Source: Nostoc sp. CHAB 5844
GTDB lineage: Bacteria; Cyanobacteriota; Cyanobacteriia; Cyanobacteriales; Nostocaceae
Direction of reading: 5' to 3'
Assembly: GCF_020829595.1 (NCBI RefSeq)
Contig: NZ_JAIVFW010000060.1
Span: 1 to 43,395 of the forward strand
DNA length: 43,395 nt
In this document: positions 1-7,110 of the stretch, piece by piece
Layout of the letters: each line of letters starts with the position of its first letter
Position numbering within the stretch: position 1 is the first letter of the stretch
The notes under the pieces: generated by a model
The model's database searches: none
Told to the model about the DNA's origin: nothing
The model's input: the letters and a program-made list of their open reading frames with translations, nothing else
Translations under genes and position numbers: made by a program

Positions 1-120
1 TATCCCTCAACTATCATTGGGATTTACTAAACTTCAATCCATTGTTTATAGACTTACTTCCCCACTTTTTATATTCCTGACTCACCCTGATTTTGTATTT
101 TCCTCTGCTTAGAGTGACAA

Positions 121-327
121 ATGAGGGTTAAAGGTTGTTCTGCCCATCAACAGTATTCCGACTCGGTATTTGACGCTGTGCGATCGCTATCGATGGTGTC
201 CGAGTTAACTGATGCAGAAGTATATGACTGCGAACAACTGTTAGATATTCCCTTTGAACAGTTAACTGCCCAAGACTGGCAAAGGCTACAGGAGTATGAG
301 TCAGTGCGAGAACTGGTAGCGGTGTAA
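121..327 (+). CDS. small hypothetical protein (68 aa)
   Basis: Unrecognised. The product is acidic and Gln/Glu rich (QLLDIPFEQLTAQDWQRLQ, mostly helical by composition), with no signal peptide or membrane segment. No clear Shine-Dalgarno precedes the ATG. It is followed within 10 bases by another short reading frame and then by 472-669, so it may open a small operon of plasmid accessory genes. Part of the reading frame covers a HIP1-like GCGATCGC-type site, as is common in cyanobacterial genes. It could be the remnant of a longer gene. Only the reading frame and its position ahead of plausible genes support it. Confidence 0.4.
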   Translation: MRVKGCSAHQQYSDSVFDAVRSLSMVSELTDAEVYDCEQLLDIPFEQLTAQDWQRLQEYESVRELVAV

Positions 328-335
328 GAGAAACA

Positions 336-479
336 GTGGGCTTTGATGACCAAATTCAAACACTTTCTGTTGCAGAGATACAAGCACAGTTACAGGCTGA
401 GATAGAAGAACATACTCTGCAAATCAAAGCACTGCAACAGCAATTGGCAGCGATCAAAGGAGGTTCTAGTAATGGCTAA
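336..479 (+). CDS. short GTG-start coiled-coil peptide (47 aa), tentative
   Basis: From the GTG at 336 the frame is open to TAA at 477-479 and encodes a strongly heptad-like sequence (SVAEIQAQLQAEIEEHTLQ, then IKALQQQLAAIK) ending GGSSNG. A stop lies just upstream in the same frame (297-299) and there is no ATG, so a GTG start or loss of the true start must be assumed. Its 3' end overlaps the start of the 472 gene, and the AAAGGAGG ribosome-binding site of that gene lies inside its last codons, which would allow translational coupling. Coding potential is suggested by the composition; function is unknown. Confidence 0.35.
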   Translation: MGFDDQIQTLSVAEIQAQLQAEIEEHTLQIKALQQQLAAIKGGSSNG

Positions 480-669
480 GGTTGTCGATTGTTACGTAGA
501 ACGAACTGCTGCAAGACTACTGCGATCGCTGCGGAAAAGTGGCGGTTCCATTCCTCTGCACAGAATTCAGTTCTCACAAACCATAATTCAGTATTTGTTG
601 GACAAGAAACTAGCGCAAATCAAGAACACTGGACACGGGTTTTTGTTGGCAGTTGTCGAGAAATTTTAG
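472..669 (+). CDS. small conserved plasmid protein, paralogue of 42499-42699
   Basis: A 65-aa basic protein with a strong AAAGGAGG ribosome-binding site 5-10 bases before the ATG. Its C-terminal half (FSQTIIQYLLDKKLAQIKNTGHGFLL) matches the minus-strand 66-aa protein at 42499-42699 (FSQTLIQDLITKNIAKVTNT followed by GNGYYL), so the two are paralogues. The shared part looks like a small winged-helix-like unit (helix, helix, then a hairpin with NTGxG), but that is inference from sequence character. It is followed by 702-893 and 1013-1564, all on the + strand. The function is not known. Confidence 0.6.
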   Translation: MAKVVDCYVERTAARLLRSLRKSGGSIPLHRIQFSQTIIQYLLDKKLAQIKNTGHGFLLAVVEKF

Positions 670-701
670 TTCTAGAGATGAATAATCAGGAGCAAATAAA
701 A

Positions 702-893
702 ATGGATTTACCAGCTTTACTACTATTAGTTGAATCTGCCCAGTTTTTGATATCACAAATTGAAAAACATCCCGATTATCAAAAGTTAGATTACCAGCCA
801 GATTTAACCATTGGGGATGCCCAAACAGCACTTTCGTACTTGGAATGTGAACTGGAGAGCAATCAAGAGTCTTCAATTGTATCCGAGAGTTGA
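702..893 (+). CDS. small conserved protein (63 aa), intact copy of the 7090-7245 relic
   Basis: The ATG at 702 is chosen over the in-frame ATG at 678 because AGGAG (688-692) sits 9 bases before it. The protein begins MDLPALLLLVESAQFL and contains QIEKHPDYQKLDYQPDLTIG, then DAQTALSYLECELESNQES. A 5'-truncated copy of the same gene occurs at 7090-7245 with the same ending (VSES) and the same 3' flank (gttgagcagagtcaaagcg). It is probably a helical cytoplasmic protein of unknown role, co-directional with 472-669. Confidence 0.55.
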   Translation: MDLPALLLLVESAQFLISQIEKHPDYQKLDYQPDLTIGDAQTALSYLECELESNQESSIVSES

Positions 894-1012
894 GCAGAGT
901 CAAAGCGATCGCCCCAAGGTGTGCTTATCTTCAGGCGATCGCACTTTGGCTTAAAGTTACGTCTCGCTACAGACATTTAATTATGTCACACTCCATAACT
1001 TCAGAGAAAAAT

Positions 1013-1564
1013 ATGAACACAGAAATTAAACTCGGTCTTTGCAATCCACCAGAACCCGTCTACTTGTACGTAAAAAATGGGGAAATTAGCGGAGAATCTT
1101 ACCTGTGGTATCAGTACGATATCAACAATGATAAAACTATTCCTGTTCAACTCAGAGGAGTAACTGGTTATTTATCTGAACTCCGAGTCACAGCTAAAGA
1201 ATACAAAGGCAAGGACAACATTAAGTTAGATATTGTTGTTACATCTGATGAAGTTTACATTATCAGAACTGGCATAGAAACGAACTTCGCTAAGACATTT
1301 TTGTTAGCGGCATCCCTTGTACAAGACTTTTCTAAACCCCTAATTATTTCTGTTACTGCTGGGGAAGAAAACACGGTGTTCTGCCGCTTGTATGATGCTG
1401 CTACTAAGGTAAAACTTCGCCGAGAATGGAATCCAAATGCTGACTGGGCATCAATTATCCACGACATCCAATGTTTATTAGATGCGGTAGTAACTCAATC
1501 ACAAGCTAACGTACATCCCCAGGATTTAAACAATTCAAAATTCAAAATTCAAAATGCAAAATGA
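1013..1564 (+). CDS. truncated paralogue of the 298-aa conserved plasmid protein (35111-36007)
   Basis: The start is placed at ATG 1013 because MNTEIKLGLCNPPEP aligns with MVNEIKLGLGNPPYP of the minus-strand gene at 35111-36007; an upstream in-frame ATG at 983 is possible. The first about 160 residues match that paralogue throughout (for example IRTGIETNFAKTFLLAASLV against IRSGIETNFSKSFLLAASLV). The Pro/Lys-rich linker and the C-terminal domain of the 298-aa protein are missing. Instead the frame runs into a heptamer tandem repeat (ATTCAAA units) that supplies the last residues SKFKIQNAK and the stop. This is a shortened and perhaps non-functional copy. Function of the family is unknown; it is typical of cyanobacterial plasmids by context here. 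Confidence 0.6.
   Translation: MNTEIKLGLCNPPEPVYLYVKNGEISGESYLWYQYDINNDKTIPVQLRGVTGYLSELRVTAKEYKGKDNIKLDIVVTSDEVYIIRTGIETNFAKTFLLAASLVQDFSKPLIISVTAGEENTVFCRLYDAATKVKLRREWNPNADWASIIHDIQCLLDAVVTQSQANVHPQDLNNSKFKIQNAK
1533..1560 (+). repeat. heptanucleotide tandem repeat (STRR-type)
   Basis: Three perfect ATTCAAA units followed by ATGCAAA. Short heptamer repeats of this kind are well known in heterocystous cyanobacteria. Here the repeat forms the 3' end of a truncated gene and creates its stop codon. Confidence 0.8.
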
Positions 1565-1630
1565 AGAAGAGTAGTTGGTTAACATCCATACGGAAAATAA
1601 TCACGATTACAACAGAGGAATTACAAAATA

Positions 1631-1932
1631 ATGAATCAACAAAGAGATATTACAGATAGAACATTCAACTTTGCCGTTAGAATAGTCAACTTATGCAAAG
1701 TATTAGATGAAAAACCAGGGTTAGGTCGAGTTTTATATAACAGCTAATTAGGTCTGGTACTTCTATTGGTGCGAATGTTGAAGAATCTCAATCTGGACAA
1801 AGTAAAGCTGATTTTGTGCATAAACTAGAAATTGCTCTTAAAGAAGCCAGAGAAACAAGATATTGGCTGAGAATTATGATAACGACGGAAATTATAGAGC
1901 AATCAAAATTGTCGTCAAGATGGTCGTGCTAA
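1631..1932 (+). pseudogene. four-helix bundle protein (23S rRNA intervening-sequence family), frameshifted
   Basis: The first frame from ATG 1631 reads MNQQRDITDRTFNFAVRIVN, then LCKVLDEKPGLGRVLYN, and stops at a TAA right after 1740. The family continues in another frame from 1741 (QLIRSGTSIGANVEESQSGQ, then SKADFVHKLEIALKEARETR, YWLRIMITTEIIEQSKLSSR). RSGTSIGAN and the E.SKADF.HKLEIALKEA.ET.YWL pattern are the recognised signature of this family of small four-helix proteins. A one- or two-base indel near 1740 therefore broke the gene. Its 3' end also runs directly into the body of the next gene around 1913-1925, so it has been joined to foreign sequence by a deletion or recombination. Confidence 0.8.
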
Positions 1933-1939
1933 AGCCAGC

Positions 1940-2647
1940 ATGAAAGCTACAGCAAGATTGGCTGGAGTTAGTGACAAGGCTATCGGTAAAGCATTAGAGA
2001 GCGCGAACCTAGAACCTTCAAAATTAGCTCAAATGCTTATGCAACAAGGCTTTAACGCGGCGAACCTAAATGAATGGAGAACTGAAGGTATTCCCGACAT
2101 AGCGATCGCCATCATCTTGGAATACTACGCCTTTGATGCTGGCAGGTATTGTAGCGCACAAGCCAGACTGGTATGCCGTTCATTCAACACCATTGGTATT
2201 CGTGCTTGGATTCAAGAAAAGTTGGGCTGGACTAAACCCACAACTTCTAACGAAACTGCCATGACACAAATCCAGTTACTCGCGGCAGTAGCCCAACAAA
2301 TGGCAGAACTTGAACAGCGTTTTTTGGCACAAGAACAACGCCAAGCTGAAATCTTGCACCGACTCAAAGCCATCGAAGTGGAACAAGACAGAGTAAACAC
2401 TCCCTGCGGACATAAGTACAGCATCGTGGGTTTCGCTAATCTTCAAGGGTTGGAGATATCTGCTAAAGAAGCGAGTGCAAAAGGAAAAAAGGCCAGTGCC
2501 TTATGTCGTAAGCAGGGCATAGAAATCGAGCGCATTCACGACCCCAGGTTCGGCAGAGTTGGCTTGTACCCCGAAAGCATTTTGATTGAGGTGTTCTCTA
2601 TCAATAAAGCGATGCCTAACGGCAAGCCGCCGAGCGTCTACGCATAA
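1940..2647 (+). CDS. 5'-truncated antirepressor-like DNA-binding protein, paralogue of 8097-8870
   Basis: Nearly the whole length matches the 257-aa protein at 8097-8870: ATARLAGVxxKAI, then WRTEGIPDIAIAIILEYYAF, DAGRYC, a Gln-rich coiled coil, and a C-terminal unit with GKKASALCRKQGIEIERIHD and PRFGRVGLYPESILIEVFS. The first about 40 codons of the family are missing. The open frame can be followed upstream to 1898 (DGRAKAS precedes the ATG) where it collides with the four-helix pseudogene, so ATG 1940 is only a surviving internal start. The last codons (NKAMPNGKPPSVYA) come from a palindromic cyanobacterial repeat. The C-terminal unit resembles the C-terminal domain of phage antirepressors. 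Probably a degenerate duplicate. Confidence 0.6.
   Translation: MKATARLAGVSDKAIGKALESANLEPSKLAQMLMQQGFNAANLNEWRTEGIPDIAIAIILEYYAFDAGRYCSAQARLVCRSFNTIGIRAWIQEKLGWTKPTTSNETAMTQIQLLAAVAQQMAELEQRFLAQEQRQAEILHRLKAIEVEQDRVNTPCGHKYSIVGFANLQGLEISAKEASAKGKKASALCRKQGIEIERIHDPRFGRVGLYPESILIEVFSINKAMPNGKPPSVYA
2609..2643 (+). repeat. REP-like palindromic repeat forming a gene end
   Basis: The stretch starting GCGATGCC and ending GTCTACGC, with the GGCAAGCCGCC core, is of the dispersed palindromic repeat type abundant in Nostocales; translated copies give peptides such as AMPNGKPPSVYA. It replaces the 3' end of the 1940 gene relative to its paralogue. A related piece (gtagacgcaaagcggcttgtcgtagacatcgc type) lies at 7255-7288. 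Confidence 0.55.
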
Positions 2648-2689
2648 GTATCAACCCAATTTTCCCAGATGGTGTAAAGTATTTCTACT

Positions 2690-2707
2690 TTAGTTCATAT
2701 GTACTAA
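2690..2707 (+). promoter_or_regulatory. near-palindromic operator candidate upstream of rep copy 1
   Basis: TTAGTTCATATGTACTAA is symmetric at 16 of 18 positions. The same site with one change (TTAGTTCAGATGTACTAA) lies at 9261-9278 before the full-length replication gene, and a related site lies at 13859-13874 before recD2. The form resembles the cyanobacterial LexA box (AGTAC, three or four bases, then GTNCT), with mismatches. The identity of the binding protein is inference. Confidence 0.4.
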
Positions 2708-2755
2708 TAAATCTGTTTTAGTTTTCTGCTCACTGACTGTTTTTAAACATGTTAA

Positions 2756-2777
2756 AGCGGTATGTTCCTATACCGCT
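2756..2777. promoter_or_regulatory. conserved inverted repeat AGCGGTAT-6-ATACCGCT before rep copy 1
   Basis: A perfect 8-bp inverted repeat with loop GTTCCT. The same arms with a different 6-base loop (AGGTGC) occur at 9326-9347, at nearly the same distance from the start of the paralogous rep gene (33 and 30 bases). Stems are conserved while loops are not, so selection acts on the arms, either as a dimer-protein site or as an RNA hairpin. Candidate Rep autoregulatory or origin element. Confidence 0.55.
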
Positions 2778-2809
2778 AACTTGGACGTGCGCGTATTTAA
2801 AGAGGGGAT

Positions 2810-3364
2810 ATGACAATACAAATCAATCACTTACAAGAATGGCTCGACAGTGGCGTTGACGAAGAATTGATTGCTTTGAATGTGAGATCGCTGTCTGGTA
2901 CAACACCTTACGACTACCTGCTCTACAGCGATAAAATCTCCCGCCGTAATGACGGAAGGTTGCGCGAGCGCGATTTGAAGAAGTACCAGCACATCGAACT
3001 CGGCGGCTGGTGGTGCAGTGCCGTTGACCCCTTGGCTGACTATATTCTCATGATGTGGGGCTGCTTCAAACCAGACTTGCCACGACGAGATCCGCAGAAA
3101 ATACACAAACACATAAAATACGAACACCCCTACCGAGAGCAAACACGCGCCTTTTTCCTCTTCGTCACCAATAAGATTTGGGTAAAAGCCTCAAACCGGA
3201 ATGGCATTCCCATTACCGACGAAGATTTGCTGCATAGGAGTGGCTTCTGGCATTGGGTATGGAGAAATAATGTACCAGTGGTGATTGTCGAAGGAGTCAA
3301 AAAAGCCGCTTGTCTGTTGAGTGCTGGTTATGCGGCGATCGCAATTCCGGGAGATGATGCATAG
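2810..3364 (+). pseudogene. truncated replication protein: N-terminal part of a CyRepA1-type (DUF3854) protein
   Basis: 184 codons match the first about 180 residues of the 1076-aa protein at 9377-12607 (GVDEELIALNVRSLSGTTPY, KYQHIELGGWWCSAVDPLAD, VPVVIVEGVKKAACLLSAGY). The copy breaks right after the Toprim-like glutamate motif VVIVEG...AIAIPG and ends GDDA-stop. It has no second Toprim acidic motif and no helicase domain, so it cannot be a working Rep. The 5' leader is also duplicated. AGAGGGG precedes the ATG as a ribosome-binding site, so a fragment could still be made. Nucleotide identity to the full copy is patchy: very high over the last 170 bases, clearly lower before. Confidence 0.8.
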
Positions 3365-3516
3365 GTTTCCGATTGGGGTAGATATGTGAATAAATGAAAA
3401 AAGCTAAGATATATTAAAATTATTTAATTAAGAAAAATTACCTACCTAGCGAGAAAACAAGAAAAAAGCCTCCTAAAACTGCAAGGTAAAACTATAACAA
3501 AATCAGGTGTATTGAG

Positions 3517-4101
3517 ATGAATTTAACATCAGCAGTTAAGAAAGTTAGGGTTAATTCTGCGTTTAAGCAACTCATGTCTGTACATTGGATCATGTTCACC
3601 TGTTATTTAGTTTTATTTACCACTGGTTCAGGGATGGCGCGTCTATCCCGTGAAACTCTCCTCAGATCAGAATTATATGATTTTCATAAATCAATCGGAG
3701 CTTTGGTAGTAGCTTTGCTAACTTGGCGGATTTTAGTTTTATTGCGGGTATGGTGGCGAAAATACACTAAAAATGTGCCAAGGTTTAGTCCGGAATGGAC
3801 ACGTAAATTTGCACTGCATACTTCGCTTTATTTATTGATGTTCGCAGTTCCCGTCAGTGGGTTCTTTTTTTCTAATTCTTATCAAAGTAATAATGTCCGT
3901 TTTTTTGGGTTGACCTTACCGGATTTTTTTCCGCAAAACTCTAGTTTAGTAGACTTAGGTAGAAGCATTCATTTTTGGATAGCCTATACATTTTTGGCGT
4001 TAATTCTTCTGCATACGCTACAACAATGGAAAGTTGTAAAAGCTAACTGGCGGAGGTTTAAAGCCTTTTTTATCACGAAAAAAACTTCAGAAAAGTGCTG
4101 A
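3517..4101 (+). CDS. cytochrome b561 family membrane protein
   Basis: A 194-aa protein with four hydrophobic segments (about residues 20-40, 57-78, 100-120 and 150-170). Histidines sit at the expected places inside or beside helices: VHWIM (about 23), FHKSIGALVV (about 57), LHTSLYLLM (about 100), IHFW (about 152) and LLHTL (about 166). This layout is that of bacterial cytochrome b561 (YodB/CybB type), a di-haem membrane electron carrier that oxidises quinol or handles superoxide-derived electrons. It stands alone, followed by a DUF4114 fragment, so its redox partner is not evident. The first stretch after the truncated rep is AT rich, consistent with a separate promoter, which I could not define. 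Confidence 0.8.
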   Translation: MNLTSAVKKVRVNSAFKQLMSVHWIMFTCYLVLFTTGSGMARLSRETLLRSELYDFHKSIGALVVALLTWRILVLLRVWWRKYTKNVPRFSPEWTRKFALHTSLYLLMFAVPVSGFFFSNSYQSNNVRFFGLTLPDFFPQNSSLVDLGRSIHFWIAYTFLALILLHTLQQWKVVKANWRRFKAFFITKKTSEKC

Positions 4102-4132
4102 TTAAGCCCGGCTGAGTTTTCCCGTTAATTCG

Positions 4133-4429
4133 ATGACAGTTAATAACCAAGGTACAGCAACTTATACGGGAGTTTTCCAAGCTGGTTCCATTTTTGCACC
4201 ATTTATTATTGCTAATGGTAGACCGGATGCGTTACTTGATAGCAATCCTAATAACAATCCAGCAGTTTATTTCCCCTTTTTGGGAGCTAACACTGACAAA
4301 AAAGATCACATTCGTTTGTTAGCAAGTAACATCTTTGGTTTTGAAGATTTACCAAATGGTGGTGACAACGATTTCAATGATGCGATTGTAAAAGTCAATT
4401 TGAGTATCTTCAGTGAAACTGCAACCTGA
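4133..4429 (+). CDS. DUF4114 domain fragment, probably 5'-truncated
   Basis: The 98-aa product ends in the hallmark of DUF4114: FGFEDLPNGGDNDFNDAIVK, an acidic, probably calcium-binding loop seen at the end of secreted cyanobacterial and other bacterial proteins that also carry PEP-CTERM or repeat regions. The upstream part of the domain (FQAGSIFAPFIIANGRPDAL, NPAVYFPFLGANTDKKDH) is present, but there is no signal peptide, no ribosome-binding site, and a stop in frame shortly before the ATG. It is therefore best read as the surviving 3' end of a larger secreted protein. Confidence 0.55.
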   Translation: MTVNNQGTATYTGVFQAGSIFAPFIIANGRPDALLDSNPNNNPAVYFPFLGANTDKKDHIRLLASNIFGFEDLPNGGDNDFNDAIVKVNLSIFSETAT

Positions 4430-4882
4430 AAAGGAATGCTAAATTGCCAACAAGGTTCAAAACTTTATTCTATTTCCATACTCAGTCTCCAGAACCCTAA
4501 GCAATTTCTCCTTCACAGCCGTAAGATAAAGACGATTCAACTTCCCCAACAACTGCAACAGATTTTTGACTGTTTCCTCCAGGGAGTCGGAATATATTCT
4601 TTCAAGGCGATCGCCCTTAGCCTCGAAAACTTTGCGCGATCGCCTTTTGAAAAACCCATACATTTGTATAGGGAATCTTCATTATGATCTTACTTGGTCT
4701 TGAACACTTACAAACAGTTTTCAATCTATCGCCACAAGCTGAAGCGTAGACTGCATAACGACCCAGTTCATCCGCTGCCAGTAACCTCTCGGACTCAATG
4801 AAATGTTGAGTTGAGTTGTTTAGATACTTCTCCAAGAAGTTCTATTATTCCAATGTTGAGCAAGGCATTAGCACCTCAGAAA
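4430..4882. other. gene-free stretch with a HIP1-based inverted repeat
   Basis: No convincing gene. AAGGCGATCGC (4604-4614) and GCGATCGCCTT (4636-4646) form an 11-bp inverted repeat followed by TTTT on the + strand, possibly a terminator for the upstream fragment. Short open frames here on both strands have no RBS and no recognisable family. Confidence 0.4.
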
Positions 4883-5626
4883 TTAATTAATAATTTCTCC
4901 TTTGTTATTGGCCAACTTTTCACGCCATTTTTGGAGTTCCTCAGGTGTTTGTCTCACCCAATCTGTCACTTCGCCAACGATTTTTAATGGTGCTTGGGAG
5001 CGATATGAGCGTGTCGGATTGCCCGGAAATTTTTTGTCTGTAACATTCGGGTCATTTTCAAAACCCCCTGTCGGTTCAACGATATAAACACGTTCACGTC
5101 CATCGCCTTTTGCTAATGCAGCAGCCAGTCCCGCTCCATTAATAAGGGCTGTAAAATAAATGTGATTCATTTTGAGTTCAGATTTGTAATTAGAACTGCC
5201 CCCTGCTGTCAGCAAATCGCCAACTGACAAATCTGCTTTCGTCCCATGATAAAAAGGGCCTTTGTCAGAAGGTTTATCCTTAAACGAAGTTGCTAATTCA
5301 TAATTCTTTTTTGCCTTGTCAGGGTCGCTTAAGTCCTCATAGCATTTAGCAATGTTTGAATATAGAGAAGGGAAAGCACTCTTAACAGAGTCGTTATTTA
5401 TTTTTAATGCAAACTGCAAAGCCGTTTCGAGCCATTTTAATTTATTGGAAACATTTTTTTGATGTCGGGCTACATAATGAGCTGAAATAAATTTTTCAAA
5501 GTCGTATGTCGCTTCGTTCCAGGCTTGAAGAAATAGTTCACTTGCTTCTTCAGGGTTGCCTTTTTCTTCCATGCCCATACCTTGAAGACAAAGTTTAACA
5601 ACATTGTTGTTTGGGTTGAATTCCAT
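4883..5626 (-). CDS. arr: TPR-like domain fused to NAD(+)-rifampin ADP-ribosyltransferase (Arr)
   Basis: Residues about 127-247 are a full Arr domain: PFYHGTKADLSVGDLLTAG, NHIYFTALINGAGLAAALA, RERVYIVEPTGGFENDPNVT, DKKFPGNPTRSYRSQAPLKI, VGEVTDWVRQTPEELQKW. Arr enzymes move ADP-ribose from NAD to the C23 hydroxyl of rifamycins and so give resistance; they are normally about 140 aa. Here about 120 extra N-terminal residues are mostly helical with TPR-like pairs (SLYSNIAKCYEDLSDPDKAK, KNYELATSF). The start ATG at 5626 has GGAG-type purines upstream. The gene stands alone on the minus strand without integrase or other cassette genes. Arr activity is well supported by family; the N-terminal role is unknown. 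Confidence 0.85.
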   Translation of the reverse strand: MEFNPNNNVVKLCLQGMGMEEKGNPEEASELFLQAWNEATYDFEKFISAHYVARHQKNVSNKLKWLETALQFALKINNDSVKSAFPSLYSNIAKCYEDLSDPDKAKKNYELATSFKDKPSDKGPFYHGTKADLSVGDLLTAGGSSNYKSELKMNHIYFTALINGAGLAAALAKGDGRERVYIVEPTGGFENDPNVTDKKFPGNPTRSYRSQAPLKIVGEVTDWVRQTPEELQKWREKLANNKGEIIN

Positions 5627-5981
5627 AATTATTTTGTCTCCTAATTATCGTAATATCGCCGGATTTTAGACAATTACTAGACAGTAAGTGGCGAGTTGTT
5701 AAGTATTGAAACATACAAAAAACTTGGCGACGGATTCAACTATGAACACAGCCCATCAAAACTTGCCAGTTATGCTTCAATCAAGAACTTACGACCACTT
5801 AGAGACCTCAATCCGCAGATACCCCCTCAGTACGCCCTCACCGACAACCAAAGCCACATAACGGCGAAGCTGCGGTTCCAACGAAGTGTTGTTGTGACGA
5901 CGCTTCTCAGATTTTAGCTCCATTATCTATTGGAACACCAACAGCGAATTATGCGATTATTCACAGGATAGTAGAATTGTA
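5627..5981. other. intergenic region, no supported gene
   Basis: Upstream of the arr fusion and downstream of the small minus-strand gene at 5982. A 73-codon + strand frame (5696-5917) has no ribosome-binding site and no recognisable family, so I do not call it. I see no strong repeat here. Confidence 0.4.
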
Positions 5982-6176
5982 CTATCGATAAATACCTGAA
6001 TCTGCTCCCGCTACAGCAGCACGCCTCACATTCACCAACACAGCAATCTGCCGCGCCAATATCTGCTTCGCCTCTGCCACTGACCCATGTCGCAGTTCAT
6101 GAATGGCTTGGTGTAGCCCTGTGTGGGCGTTAGTCGCGCCGTTGATGGCTGTTTGTAATACTTGTGGGTCTGTCAT
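5982..6176 (-). CDS. small conserved-looking helical protein (64 aa)
   Basis: MTDPQVLQTAINGATNAHTG followed by LHQAIHELRHGSVAEAKQIL and ARQIAVLVNVRRAAVAGADS. The composition is that of two amphipathic helices and is unlike a chance frame. No transmembrane segment. The start at 6176 has only a weak purine stretch (TTGCAGG). It lies upstream of, and on the same strand as, the arr fusion. Function is unknown. Confidence 0.5.
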   Translation of the reverse strand: MTDPQVLQTAINGATNAHTGLHQAIHELRHGSVAEAKQILARQIAVLVNVRRAAVAGADSGIYR

Positions 6177-6323
6177 CCTGCAACCCGTTTGTGTGTAATT
6201 ATTCTAAATAGCTGTGTGGAGGAGCGGTCAGCTACAAGATACCGCAACTCCAATTTTTATACTTTTTCATATAAAGAAACTAACAGTAACCCTGTTGAAG
6301 TGATTTAGTAAGGGAAAACGTGC

Positions 6324-6668
6324 TTATGCTGACTTCCTCTCAAATGGCAGCACTATTCCAACTGCTTGGTCTGCTGAATGCTTACCAGAGCGTTTGCTCG
6401 TTTTAGGCATTTCTTCAGTATCAGGTGTTTGACTAGCTGCAATCGCGTCTAAACATTGATCTTCATCTGGAAGCCAAACTAAAAATTCACCTGGCTGAAC
6501 TTTATAAGTAGTACAAATTTTGTCTAACACGCTGCCTGTAGGTATGTAACTAGGATCATTGCATAGACGATAAGCTGTATCTCTGCCAAGCTGTGTCTCT
6601 TGCCAGAACTTATATCGGCTGATACCTTTTTCTTCAATAAATTGTTTGATTCGGTTTTGCACTGCCAT
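6324..6668 (-). CDS. XRE-type helix-turn-helix transcriptional regulator
   Basis: 114 aa. The N-terminal about 65 residues form a Cro/CI-like HTH: NRIKQFIEEKGISRYKFWQE, TQLGRDTAYRLCNDPSYIPT, SVLDKICTTYKVQPGEFLVW. A Pro/Ser/Lys-rich tail with KTSKRSGKHSADQAV follows. GGAGGT lies almost directly against the ATG (GGAGGTATGG), an unusually short spacing. Just upstream (6699-6747) are a 14-bp perfect palindrome and a direct repeat, good candidates for its own operator. It probably represses itself and perhaps a gene to the right that is now degraded. Confidence 0.8.
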   Translation of the reverse strand: MAVQNRIKQFIEEKGISRYKFWQETQLGRDTAYRLCNDPSYIPTGSVLDKICTTYKVQPGEFLVWLPDEDQCLDAIAASQTPDTEEMPKTSKRSGKHSADQAVGIVLPFERKSA

Positions 6669-6698
6669 ACCTCCATATTCTCATATTACAGATTATAT

Positions 6699-6747
6699 CT
6701 TAAAAATGCGAATTCGCATATTGACGCTATTACTTAAAAATGCGAAT
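6699..6747. promoter_or_regulatory. operator candidate of the XRE regulator: palindrome and direct repeats
   Basis: ATGCGAATTCGCAT (6706-6719) is a perfect 14-bp palindrome. The 15-mer CTTAAAAATGCGAAT occurs twice, at 6699-6713 and 6733-6747, 34 bases apart (about three helical turns). On the + strand TTGACG (6721-6726) and GAATAT (6744-6749), 17 bases apart, could form a promoter overlapped by the second copy. The site is 30-80 bases upstream of the regulator's start codon. Confidence 0.6.
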
Positions 6748-7036
6748 ATAGAGATATAACCTAGCGTGGTAAAACTTACTAGAGGTATCTTGCAAACGTG
6801 GAAAGTTCGTTTTAGTTTTCTTTTTGACTAACGTAATTAAGCCTTTAATCTGCCTCTCAAGTTAATTTTACTGTTCTAGCTTTTAATTCAGTGATATTTG
6901 CTCAGGGTTGATCGCAAAGAGATACTGTGCATTTGTATTCAGGTGCATTTGTGGAAAGTCTCGCTGAACAGCGACTTAATCCAAACATCACTCGACAGCA
7001 GATTTTGAGGAGAACTTAACATCTGCTAGAGGAAGA

Positions 7037-7110
7037 TTAATCATCAAACTGTACGCCTAAATCCACACCTAAAACTTCTTCTATTTTTCGCAAAGTTTCT
7101 TCTCCAGGAG
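7037..7110 (-). pseudogene. C-terminal relic of an XRE-type HTH protein
   Basis: The minus strand encodes SPGEETLRKIEEVLGVDLGV plus QFDD and a stop, which is the end of an XRE-family HTH domain (TLRKI..VLGV). Upstream of about 7110 the homology is replaced by an oppositely oriented gene fragment, so the N-terminal part has been lost. Confidence 0.5.

Noticed and set aside
2810-3364. Truncated rep considered as a stand-alone DUF3854 protein
   Set aside because: It ends in the middle of the Toprim-like domain that its full paralogue continues, so truncation is the simpler reading.
4457-4835. Minus-strand open frames of 68 and 72 codons
   Set aside because: They overlap the HIP1-based inverted repeat and each other, have no ribosome-binding site, and match no family I recognise.
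5696-5917. 73-codon open frame upstream of the arr fusion
   Set aside because: No ribosome-binding site, no recognisable family, and composition like translated non-coding sequence.
5840-5930. Possible integron attC site next to arr (TAACGGCGAAGCTGCGG-like half)
   Set aside because: Only one half resembles an attC arm; no matching CCGTTA-type partner arm within the next 150 bases and no integrase in the window.
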